Part shown: in pieces, positions 24,802 through 33,380 of the stretch
How positions within the stretch are numbered: the first letter of the stretch is position 1
Layout: the number at the start of each line of letters is the position of its first letter
Source of the DNA: Firmicutes bacterium HGW-Firmicutes-7
GTDB lineage: Bacteria; Bacillota; Clostridia; Lachnospirales; Vallitaleaceae
DNA length: 64,000 bases
NCBI GenBank assembly: GCA_002841375.1
Contig: PGZO01000002.1
Coordinates: 172,198 to 236,197, forward strand
Direction of reading: 5' to 3'
Translations under genes and position numbers: made by a program
The notes under the pieces: model-generated
What the model was told of the DNA's origin: nothing
The model's database searches: none
What the model saw: only the letters and a program-made list of their open reading frames with translations

Positions 24802-26880
24802 CTATACTCTAACCAATTCTGCAATGCTATAGGCAATATTATCTAATATATCATTAAAAGAATCATCTATGTTATAATACTTTCCTTTCATTTGAACGAA
24901 AGGTTGGTATGCTTCTAAGCTATTTTTATCTTTTTTTGCTACGACATATGTTGTAATGCCAAGGGCGTCTAGTTCACCTAAAACATCTAATACACCCTTC
25001 CCCCCCACCGTTGGAATATGAGGCGGAGCATCCGTTATTAATATAAAAATATTTTTGTGTGTTGGGTCTAATTTCGCTTGAGTAACTAATTTCATTCCCG
25101 TTTCAAGGGCATCAAGGGATGACTCAGGTAAATCTCCACCATAGGTTCTTGGTATTTTTCTAACCCTTTTTTGAAACTTTGTTATATCATTTGTAAATTT
25201 ATATACCTTTGGCTTTTCTTTTTCAAGTAAATCGCCAAAGCCAATTAGACCAAGTAGAAATTTCACACCCTTATCTTTTAGGATTTCTGAAAATTCAATT
25301 GCTCTTTCTTGTACACCCCTTATATAAGAATCCATGCTACCAGTTGTATCCATAATAAATACGATATTCATGCCTTTTGTCTCAGACTTGTAGCTTGAAT
25401 CTGGTAACTTTGGCATACGTTTTGATCTATCTAGTTGGGCGCTTACTACTTTATTAGTTATTTGATCCATTATAAATACTTCAAAAATATTATCTTCGTT
25501 AATTGAGTAAGTTATTTCAAGAGAAGCTTCATTTTCAATACCTTCTAATGTAAGACTTCCAATATACTTCCTTTCCTCTTCTAAGCCTTCCTCCCATTGG
25601 TATACATCTACCCTTACAGCATTTGAACCTTCAGATGCCTTGAACTTATTGTCTGTTATTTGTGTTGGAATAGAGGTTCCCATCGGTATGATAGGTATAA
25701 GTTTTTTTTCCATCGTTGTTTCATTCACAATTGCTTCTGTCCCAAATATTTGCCTAGTTATTTGGCCTACCTTGATTTTACTATTCGGCAAGTGGATTAA
25801 ATAATTATAAATACTTGCACCCATAGCAACACTTTTAGCTGGGTCTGTGGCGCGATAGGGTTCTTTAATGGCTCCTGCCACCATTCTTTTCACCATTGGT
25901 ATCAGCGTTGAACCGCCTACCAAGATAACCTTTGAAATGTCATCTACTTCTGTAGATGCTCTAGCAAGCGCCTCCTCAATAATATCTCTGCTTTTATCTA
26001 CAAAAGGTCTAATGAGTCCTTCGAAATCTTCCTTCGTTACTTCTAAATTAAGATTTCTTGGTATTCCTTCGTAAATTAATAAAGGGGATATTTTTACTGA
26101 TGCAACATTTGTTATAGATAGTTTTTTCTTTAATTGCTCCGACTCTTGCTTAAGCTTTTGCATTACTCTACTATATTCAAGCTCATTTAACTCTCCTAAA
26201 TCTATTTTTGTCATCAGCTCAAATTTTTCGATCATATATTCTGTCAGCACAGTATCAAAATCATCTCCACCTAAGTGCATATCTCCAACATCAGATAACT
26301 CTTGAAATGTTTCATTTCCATAAAGGTCTTGATTAACTTTTAATACACAAGCATCAAAGGTTCCACCACCAAGGTCATAAATTAACAAAGTTTGGGCATA
26401 ACCTTGCTTATATCCATATTCAATAGCTGCTGCCAATGGCTCTGAAAGTAAATGAACGGTTTTAAAGCCTGCTAATTCTCCAGCTTTTTTTGTTAAATAG
26501 ACTTGACGATCGTTAAAATATGCCGGATGGGTTATCACTACCTCTTCGAAAGCCTCTCCTCCTTGTAATTCTGCCGCATCCTTTAATTTCTTAAGTAGAA
26601 TACTGCTTATTTCTTCTGGTAAATAAGCAGTACCATTAATCATTATTGGTTCGCTTTCCCCAATTTTTCTTTTAATGGAAAGTATAGTTTCCTCAGGATA
26701 AATAACAGCTCCGTTTTTTGCTTCGCTACCAACGATCACTTCATCAGGATGAAAACAAACGACTGAAGGTAATACTTCATCTAAGCCATCTATTTTCACA
26801 ATTTCTAATTGGTCTAAAATATTATCAAAAATAACTGCAACTGAATTTGTTGTACCAAGATCTATTCCCAAATATGCCAT
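24802..26880 (-). CDS. Hsp70 - von Willebrand factor A fusion
   Basis: 692 residues from the ATG at 26880. Residues 1-375 are an Hsp70 ATPase domain with LGIDLGTTNSVAVIF, LLIYDLGGGTFDACVL and VILVGGSTLIPMV, all intact. A beta-rich substrate-binding-like segment spans about 376-495, without the alpha-helical lid. Residues 500-692 are a vWA domain with metal-site motifs IVFIMDTTGSMDSYI, YGGDLPESSLDAL and FILITDAPPH. The ATPase resembles DnaK, while the vWA part resembles bacterial and protist vWA domains that bind ligands through a metal. The fusion suggests a chaperone delivering or controlling a bound partner. It sits 34 bases ahead of the TPR gene. Confidence 0.9.
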   Translation of the reverse strand: MAYLGIDLGTTNSVAVIFDNILDQLEIVKIDGLDEVLPSVVCFHPDEVIVGSEAKNGAVIYPEETILSIKRKIGESEPIMINGTAYLPEEISSILLKKLKDAAELQGGEAFEEVVITHPAYFNDRQVYLTKKAGELAGFKTVHLLSEPLAAAIEYGYKQGYAQTLLIYDLGGGTFDACVLKVNQDLYGNETFQELSDVGDMHLGGDDFDTVLTEYMIEKFELMTKIDLGELNELEYSRVMQKLKQESEQLKKKLSITNVASVKISPLLIYEGIPRNLNLEVTKEDFEGLIRPFVDKSRDIIEEALARASTEVDDISKVILVGGSTLIPMVKRMVAGAIKEPYRATDPAKSVAMGASIYNYLIHLPNSKIKVGQITRQIFGTEAIVNETTMEKKLIPIIPMGTSIPTQITDNKFKASEGSNAVRVDVYQWEEGLEEERKYIGSLTLEGIENEASLEITYSINEDNIFEVFIMDQITNKVVSAQLDRSKRMPKLPDSSYKSETKGMNIVFIMDTTGSMDSYIRGVQERAIEFSEILKDKGVKFLLGLIGFGDLLEKEKPKVYKFTNDITKFQKRVRKIPRTYGGDLPESSLDALETGMKLVTQAKLDPTHKNIFILITDAPPHIPTVGGKGVLDVLGELDALGITTYVVAKKDKNSLEAYQPFVQMKGKYYNIDDSFNDILDNIAYSIAELVRV

Positions 26881-26900
26881 TTTAATTCCCAACCTTTCAT

Positions 26901-28535
26901 CTATTTTGCATTTATTATCGTTCTTTCAATTCTATTTGGAGAAAAGCTCGCTTTAAAAGCACTAGGTTCAAACATTTCAGGATACCCTAAGTCTTCAATG
27001 TCTCCATAAACGATACCACTATCCTCTTGTACTGATAGCGTAACTTTAAGTTTTGTTTTACTTGAGGGACGTTCCGGAAGTCCCTCTATAAATACTTCAC
27101 CAATAAGCCTACACTTTTCTATTTTATCCTCTTTACGCATACGTTCAAGAATCTTTATTTTTAGATTTGTCATTTCTTCTTTTGTATCGCCTGTCAACGT
27201 AAATACCTGTGTCTTTGTTGCAAGTAAGTAGGGCGTTCCTCTACTTATCATCGTATGAAAATCCTTCTTATATCCATAATCTATCTCAAAGCCAATGTCA
27301 TGAGGAACAGTAATTTCAAAATTAACGGTTTGACCTATACCTATCGCCATCATTTCTGGATGTTCTAATAATCCCATCTTAATGGCAGCATAATATGTCG
27401 CACCTATAGAAATGTTAAGTGCAGGCTTATCAGAAGAATAGATTTTCTCGTAGTCGTTAAAAATCGAAATGAGCATATCCTTCACCCAGGGCATTGAAGA
27501 TGAACCCCCCTCTAACAAAACAATATCAACATCAGATGGATGGATTGCACCAAAATAGCCTTCCGCTAAAGTTTTCAGAACCAACTGCCTAGTGGCTTTA
27601 ATAAATGGCTCAATTATAGTTTCCATTTCAGCTCTTGTTATTTCTTTCATAAATGGTACCGCGCAAAACCCAAAAGGCACACGAACCTTTTTAACGCCTG
27701 ATAACCTCTCTTTAATATCTCTAGCCGTTTGAATTAATTCTACTTTATTTTCTTTTGATAATTGATCATTAGCAAGTCCTGTTTCATCAAATATAATTGT
27801 ATATAACTTCTCAAGAATCATGTCATCAATCTGATCTCCTCCATGATAAGCATCTCCACCTTCACTAATTACTTGCAAGTGAATATGCTCTGAAGTCATT
27901 TGACTAACGTGAAATACCGTAATATCTAAAGTTCCTCCTCCAAAGTCAAAAACCATTATCTTTCGACCTTCTGTTAGCGTATTTTTAAAATGATAAGTAA
28001 GCGCCGCTGCTTTAGGTTCTTCAATTAAACATATAAGTGATTCACTAAGACCCGCTAATTGACACGCTTTAACAGTTGCCTTTTTCGCTGAGTCATCGAA
28101 GTCATACGGTACCGATACTACTACTCCAGCAAGGATACCTTTAGGATTCAATCTTATGGTATGTTGTAACAGTTCTTTTAAGATGAATGCTGAAATTTCT
28201 TCTGGAGTATATTTTTTATCTCCTAGCTGTATTTCTTCATTTGTTCCCATTTTCCTCTTGATTGATGTTATTGTATCATCTGGATACATAATCATAGATT
28301 TATATGCTTCATCACCAACTATCCATTCTGGCCCAATTTCATCACGGTATTGAACTACAGATGGCATTGGTATTTTTCCAAATCCCTGACTGATATCAAT
28401 AGGTTCAGGCCTGTTATTAATCGTGTTATAATAGCTTACGACTGAATGAGTAGTGCCTAAATCAATTCCAAGAATAAACCAATTTTCATCCAATCTATTA
28501 TTTTCTTTAATTCCCTTTTTGCATTTTTCCCACAC
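26901..28535 (-). CDS. Hsp70-family protein with intact ATPase motifs
   Basis: About 544 residues; start taken as the GTG at 28535, five bases behind AGGTGGTGG, although a GTG four codons upstream is possible. ATPase motifs are LGIDLGTTHSVVSYYNT, IMVFDFGGGTLDITVF and IVLLEGGSSSMPWV. The linker hydrophobic motif is not DnaK-like, and the beta domain (about 400-520) is diverged, with no C-terminal lid. It is shorter than DnaK (about 610). Part of a set of four Hsp70 relatives in one operon, which are diverged from each other rather than recent duplicates. Confidence 0.9.
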   Translation of the reverse strand: MWEKCKKGIKENNRLDENWFILGIDLGTTHSVVSYYNTINNRPEPIDISQGFGKIPMPSVVQYRDEIGPEWIVGDEAYKSMIMYPDDTITSIKRKMGTNEEIQLGDKKYTPEEISAFILKELLQHTIRLNPKGILAGVVVSVPYDFDDSAKKATVKACQLAGLSESLICLIEEPKAAALTYHFKNTLTEGRKIMVFDFGGGTLDITVFHVSQMTSEHIHLQVISEGGDAYHGGDQIDDMILEKLYTIIFDETGLANDQLSKENKVELIQTARDIKERLSGVKKVRVPFGFCAVPFMKEITRAEMETIIEPFIKATRQLVLKTLAEGYFGAIHPSDVDIVLLEGGSSSMPWVKDMLISIFNDYEKIYSSDKPALNISIGATYYAAIKMGLLEHPEMMAIGIGQTVNFEITVPHDIGFEIDYGYKKDFHTMISRGTPYLLATKTQVFTLTGDTKEEMTNLKIKILERMRKEDKIEKCRLIGEVFIEGLPERPSSKTKLKVTLSVQEDSGIVYGDIEDLGYPEMFEPSAFKASFSPNRIERTIINAK

Positions 28536-28575
28536 TTTATCCACCACCTTTGATAGTTCTTGTTTATTTTCATTA

Positions 28576-29946
28576 TCACATAGGTAGATATTCTATTTTT
28601 ATAGTCGTATCCTCATCCACCTTCGTTAATTTAAGGTTAATTCTGATTTTATTGTGAAGCGCTAGGGCATTATTTAGAGAAATTGTTTGTTCAATCTTAA
28701 AATTATTCTCTTTATCCTTTCTCATAATGTCTAAACTCGCTTCCGATTCATCTTCAAAATCAATAATAAAATGATTGGCATGATTATTTAATGGTGAAAA
28801 TATCACTTTTTCGTTTACTTCCACCATAATACCATACTCCTTTTGTTGTATATTAAATTTAATTTCATCTTGTTTGATAATATGATGTGCAGCGATTAAA
28901 CAACAGCCGTTTGATACAACTTCATATGGATTAAGCGCTAGTACGTTCATTTTCTCGCTAATGATATCGACTGGCCATTGGAGCTTACACCCTTTTCCGA
29001 TTAATATCACTTGATCAAACTGAGCAAATTGATCTATGAACTTCTCTAGCTTTATCCTAAAAGGCATAATCAGCTCATCCATGCGTTTATAATTTAATAC
29101 CTTCTGAAATGGGGGATAGGCAAAACTATAATATACTTTTGCAGATTGTTTTTTTGCATACTTTTGAAAAATCCATTGTTCTTGCTCAATAAGCATTTGT
29201 TTAATGTTAAGTAGCTCTTCTTTAGATAGATGTTGTAGTTTTAAATGATGTTGATATTGCAAATTAAGCTCTTCAATAAATACTTTTTCTACATCCGAAA
29301 TAGCAATTTCTGGCTTAGATGAGATTAAATCTAAATGGATTGTATCATCTTTAGTTTCTAAACGACTTGTCGCAAAATTGTTATAACTATAATCAAAAAT
29401 AAGTGTTCTTCCTTTAAAGGGCTGTTTGATATATTGTAGCCACTCAAAAACTGCTTGAGAAGACATCACCACATTCAACTTAATATTTTCAAAAGCTTTT
29501 AATCCATTTTCTACCTCATTAATAATATCATGATAGTACCTATCAGGCAGTGCTAATGAAAGTGATGATATCGTTGCATGGGGATTAAGCTGCTTGAAGC
29601 TCTCTAGAATATTTTCAATATAAATAAACAACAATCTTTCAGGACATATTTTTTCTCCACCAATTTCTACTTCTTCTTTGTTTAATAAAATTTCTAGTAA
29701 ATGATCAACGATTAAGGTACCTTCTACATTACGATTCATGTTCGCATGCTCACCTATTAACCAAGCTTTCTCTTCAATAACATACTGCATAACAGTCGGA
29801 ATAGAAACTTGTCCATATCCACCACTTCTGTCATAGATGATTGGCTTTAAAGATTTTTGATCTATGTAACTAATTGTTGCTTCATTTTCCGTGACATCTA
29901 TTCCTACTATATAATTGGCTTCGCTTAAATTCATCATTTTTATCAT
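28576..29946 (-). CDS. Degenerate Hsp70-like protein (pseudo-ATPase)
   Basis: About 456 residues; alternative ATGs lie three and four codons downstream, and the AAAGG site does not decide between them. The order of an Hsp70 ATPase domain can be followed, but the key loops are lost: phosphate 1 reads IVGIDVTENEATISY, phosphate 2 IFDYSYNNFATSRL in place of D-F-G-G-G-T, and the adenosine loop VILIGKGCKLQWPV. Binding or hydrolysis of ATP is therefore doubtful. It may serve as a structural or regulatory partner of its active paralogues. The gene resembles what is often called DUF5716 in Lachnospirales; I could not verify that name. Confidence 0.75.
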   Translation of the reverse strand: MIKMMNLSEANYIVGIDVTENEATISYIDQKSLKPIIYDRSGGYGQVSIPTVMQYVIEEKAWLIGEHANMNRNVEGTLIVDHLLEILLNKEEVEIGGEKICPERLLFIYIENILESFKQLNPHATISSLSLALPDRYYHDIINEVENGLKAFENIKLNVVMSSQAVFEWLQYIKQPFKGRTLIFDYSYNNFATSRLETKDDTIHLDLISSKPEIAISDVEKVFIEELNLQYQHHLKLQHLSKEELLNIKQMLIEQEQWIFQKYAKKQSAKVYYSFAYPPFQKVLNYKRMDELIMPFRIKLEKFIDQFAQFDQVILIGKGCKLQWPVDIISEKMNVLALNPYEVVSNGCCLIAAHHIIKQDEIKFNIQQKEYGIMVEVNEKVIFSPLNNHANHFIIDFEDESEASLDIMRKDKENNFKIEQTISLNNALALHNKIRINLKLTKVDEDTTIKIEYLPM

Positions 29947-29951
29947 AACCT

Positions 29952-31664
29952 TTACTTTGCAGCAATAACATTTGCTCTTACAACAGGTATATTTTTATAC
30001 TTATACCCTTTTGTATGAACAGCTACAATTTCTCCTTTTTTGAAGCCTTCTACACTTTCTACTAGAATAATTTCTTGTTCTTTCCCATTAAATTTGTCGT
30101 GAATATTAGGTTCAATCATTTCTATTCCCGAATGCTTTATTTTGTTTTCAATTTGCAAATAACAATCCTCTATTAACTGGACTAATTCTTTAACGCTTTC
30201 CTTTTCATGAACCTTAAGCTTGGGCAAGCAAAATTTAACAATTTCTTCTAAAGTAACCATCTCAAAAAGCAAATCTGTTTTCAAATAAGCACCATCTGCT
30301 TTAAGATTCTGTTCCTTTAATAAATATACTAGCCGACTAAATGCTTCTTTTATATTGATAAATTGTTCCTTAGATCCTGCTAGCATTTTCTCAAAATAAT
30401 AACCTAGATTATTGTTAAAATCCACACTAAAATCCATAAGCTGTTTCTCATAATCGATAAAGTCCTCTTTTTTATTTATAATATATGCGAGATCCTTCTC
30501 TTTTAAGGTTTCATACTTTAATTTAATTGTATCTGCTAAAATTCTAATAAGATTGGTGGTTTCTTCCGAATCGCCTATACGCTTGAACTTATCTTCTGAT
30601 AGTTGTTCATGCGCTTGTTTTAAAGCTTGAACAACTTGGCAACTTAAATATTGCACCTCAATTGATTGATCGTTAATTTCATCTAGTGTAAATGCAACCG
30701 TTTTTTTTAGTTCATCACTCACTTCAATTGCTAGCTTCTCAAAAATTCTTAATTTATTATCCTGAAAGGAAATAATAAATTCAATAAGGTCTTCATTTTT
30801 CATTACTCTTTCAATCATATGATTATGATCCTTTAATTTATCATAGGATTGTTGAATGGTAATTGTGGAAAACACTGATTCATTTACAAGTATGTACAAT
30901 TCTTTTTCTTTGTTCGAAAGCTTATTAGATAGCTCATGAATAATAGCAATGATATTTTTAAATGCTTCTATGTCGTCACTTTCATGAATATTGCTCATCA
31001 TTGTGTCAACATGAATAGATTTAAAAGTATCTAAATTTTTTCTAGCTGATGTTATAAAATTGATATATTTTCTACCTTCAATTCTTCTATCAAGTACATT
31101 TAGTGTTTTCATAGTATATCCATAAATATCCTTAATACTTGATCCTTCTTTTTCAAATACTTGTCTTAAGAGTTCCTCAATAAGCTTGCTAATTTCAATA
31201 TTTAGAAATCCAGAAGGAATATGATTTATATGTCTTTGAATCGATTCTTTTATAACATCTTTCATATGTTGAATCGCCTCAGATACCATTTCAATTCTTT
31301 CTAGCTCAATCTTATTTTGACATTCTTTTGGGTACTCATTTAGAATATTTTCTAAACTCCAAATAATTCCATTTAATATTTCTTTAATCTCATCAGACTT
31401 AAATCTTCCAGCATTTTTATTAAATATATCTATACATTTAGAATAAACTTCCTTGATATCTTCCGAAAAATAGTACAAAGCTTCCAATTCTTTAAATTGA
31501 TTATGCTGCTCTATCTCGCGCTTAAAGCCAAACAAAAACATAGATGATTCATTTTCTAATAGCTTCATAATTAGCTCTAAGAGCTTTTCTTCGAAGTTTT
31601 TTCTGCTAACCAATAGCTTAAGCAAAATATTATCTAGTTCTTGTTCCTTAACAAATTCATTCAT
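29952..31664 (-). CDS. Long helical protein with GrpE-like C-terminus
   Basis: 570 residues, predicted almost entirely helical and charged up to about residue 530. The last 45 residues change character: GFKKGEIVAVHTKGYKYKN then IPVVRANVIAAK. The K-G-Y-x(6-8)-R-x-x-x-V pattern matches the C-terminal beta domain of GrpE, the nucleotide-exchange factor of DnaK, where this domain contacts the ATPase. GrpE itself is about 200 residues; here the helical part is more than twice as long. It lies between two Hsp70 genes, as expected for a dedicated exchange factor. Start ATG has GGGAG seven bases upstream. Confidence 0.65.
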   Translation of the reverse strand: MNEFVKEQELDNILLKLLVSRKNFEEKLLELIMKLLENESSMFLFGFKREIEQHNQFKELEALYYFSEDIKEVYSKCIDIFNKNAGRFKSDEIKEILNGIIWSLENILNEYPKECQNKIELERIEMVSEAIQHMKDVIKESIQRHINHIPSGFLNIEISKLIEELLRQVFEKEGSSIKDIYGYTMKTLNVLDRRIEGRKYINFITSARKNLDTFKSIHVDTMMSNIHESDDIEAFKNIIAIIHELSNKLSNKEKELYILVNESVFSTITIQQSYDKLKDHNHMIERVMKNEDLIEFIISFQDNKLRIFEKLAIEVSDELKKTVAFTLDEINDQSIEVQYLSCQVVQALKQAHEQLSEDKFKRIGDSEETTNLIRILADTIKLKYETLKEKDLAYIINKKEDFIDYEKQLMDFSVDFNNNLGYYFEKMLAGSKEQFINIKEAFSRLVYLLKEQNLKADGAYLKTDLLFEMVTLEEIVKFCLPKLKVHEKESVKELVQLIEDCYLQIENKIKHSGIEMIEPNIHDKFNGKEQEIILVESVEGFKKGEIVAVHTKGYKYKNIPVVRANVIAAK

Positions 31665-31692
31665 GTCATATCTCCCATATTTAAACTAAAAT

Positions 31693-33369
31693 TTAATACA
31701 TTTTATCTACGGAAAGTCTCGTCTCAATGCCTTCTTCACTTGTACTTTTGGCTTCGACACACAGCATATTGTCTTGACCAATACGAAAGTAAACATTCAC
31801 CTTTTCTTCTCCTTTATTTTTAGGTGGTATACCTCTAAGTGTAGTTCCTGCAAGCCTTTTCAAGCCTTTTTCATATACAAACTTTAGTCGTTGCTCCTGT
31901 GGTAGTGTATCTTCATAAACTGCGATTGCCATACTTGTGATTCCATCAAAATTCGTTTCAAGCAGTTCGTCTGCTTCAACCACTAAACCTTCTTTCGGAA
32001 TTTCCATATCTCTTTTCACTATTTCCAAAAATCGTCTTCCTGAAATTTCAAGCCCAAGTGGATGAATGGTTTTTTCCAAAACACTTGGCCCCGACATAGA
32101 TGGCAACATAATTCTATTACAATAATACGCTGCCCCTGTTGAAATGCTTAATGCGGGGCTTAATTTCGTCTGAAACGGCTCCTTAGAAAAATATTCAGAA
32201 ATCATATTTTTCACTTCTGGTATTGAAGAAGTTCCTCCTACTAAAAAGATTTCATCTATATGCTCTTTTTCAAGATGGGCCATATCAATACATTTTCGAA
32301 TACAATCCATCGTCTCTTGAATTAAATCTTTAACACTCTTTCCACTCATTTTTATAAAGTTTTCTTCGTTATCGTCAAGAATATCTAGGCGTTTATGATT
32401 CATAAAAAGCTCTCTAGATATTTCCATATTAATATTGACAATATATGGTTCCTGAATAAATGGTGCTAATACAACTTTCGTAGATAAAGCTGAAGATAAT
32501 CTTTCTTTTGCAGCATTTGCTACTTGGTACAATCTAACCAACGCCATTTTCTTGTTTTTCTTTGAGACACCATCGTCCTTATTTAGATCAAATAAATCAA
32601 TTGTACCATTTGTTTGTTTTACAAATTCTTGATATATCATATCCATCATAATTTTGTCAATATCATTGCCCCCCAAATAGTTGTCACCGAAAGTACTTAA
32701 TATTGTAATTTCAGGTTCATCTTCCATCGTAGCCTTGATTTGTAAAATACATGCATCAAAAGTTCCGCCACCAAAATCATAAATTAAAACTTTCTTATCT
32801 TCATGTACACGAGTCGCATATGCAATAGCCGCAGCTGCAGGTTCTAATCTTAAATAAATATTCGCCTCATCAAACCCAGCCATAATAGCTGCATCCTTTG
32901 TTTTTTTCTTTTGTTTATCTGTTGAGTTTGCTGGTACTGTTATAACACAACCAGTAAATTCTCCTGACATTTTAAGTACATCTCTAATATACGCATCTGC
33001 TTGGTCTTTTAAATATGATAATATTTCAGCTACTATATTTTCCGGTTTAAATTCAAAGGTTCTTCCAGCTACAACAATTTTAATAATTTCATCTGTATCT
33101 AAAAACCTTTTAATAGACATTACTGTACTTTCGGGGAAAATTACAGCAGACTCTTTTGCACCTATCCCAAATATTCTATCGAGCTTGTCCACGTCTTCCT
33201 CATTACTACTTTCGAATTGAATCACCGTCGGAAAAATATTACTACCATCAATTGGTACCGTATAAACTTGTTCATCATCATAAATATAAATGCTCACTAC
33301 GGAGTTCGTAGTACCAAAATCAATGCCTAAATATAACCCCTTTTCTCTTTCTAATGCTAGTATCCCCAC
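31693..33369 (-). CDS. Hsp70-family protein, first Hsp70 of the operon
   Basis: 558 residues with GTG start behind AAGGAGG. ATPase motifs are complete: YLGIDFGTTNSVVSIY, VLIYDFGGGTFDACIL and IFLVGGTSSIPEV, with ERLSS in the subdomain IIB region. The beta substrate domain (about 420-558) contains LEISGRRFLEIVKRD and LRGIPPKNKGEEKVNVYF, resembling DnaK's R-G-x-P-x-x-x-x-G-x-x-x-I/V region. A helical lid is absent. Of the four relatives here it is the closest to DnaK, but gene context and length show it is not the housekeeping copy. Confidence 0.92.
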   Translation of the reverse strand: MGILALEREKGLYLGIDFGTTNSVVSIYIYDDEQVYTVPIDGSNIFPTVIQFESSNEEDVDKLDRIFGIGAKESAVIFPESTVMSIKRFLDTDEIIKIVVAGRTFEFKPENIVAEILSYLKDQADAYIRDVLKMSGEFTGCVITVPANSTDKQKKKTKDAAIMAGFDEANIYLRLEPAAAAIAYATRVHEDKKVLIYDFGGGTFDACILQIKATMEDEPEITILSTFGDNYLGGNDIDKIMMDMIYQEFVKQTNGTIDLFDLNKDDGVSKKNKKMALVRLYQVANAAKERLSSALSTKVVLAPFIQEPYIVNINMEISRELFMNHKRLDILDDNEENFIKMSGKSVKDLIQETMDCIRKCIDMAHLEKEHIDEIFLVGGTSSIPEVKNMISEYFSKEPFQTKLSPALSISTGAAYYCNRIMLPSMSGPSVLEKTIHPLGLEISGRRFLEIVKRDMEIPKEGLVVEADELLETNFDGITSMAIAVYEDTLPQEQRLKFVYEKGLKRLAGTTLRGIPPKNKGEEKVNVYFRIGQDNMLCVEAKSTSEEGIETRLSVDKMY

Positions 33370-33380
33370 AATAACCCTCC

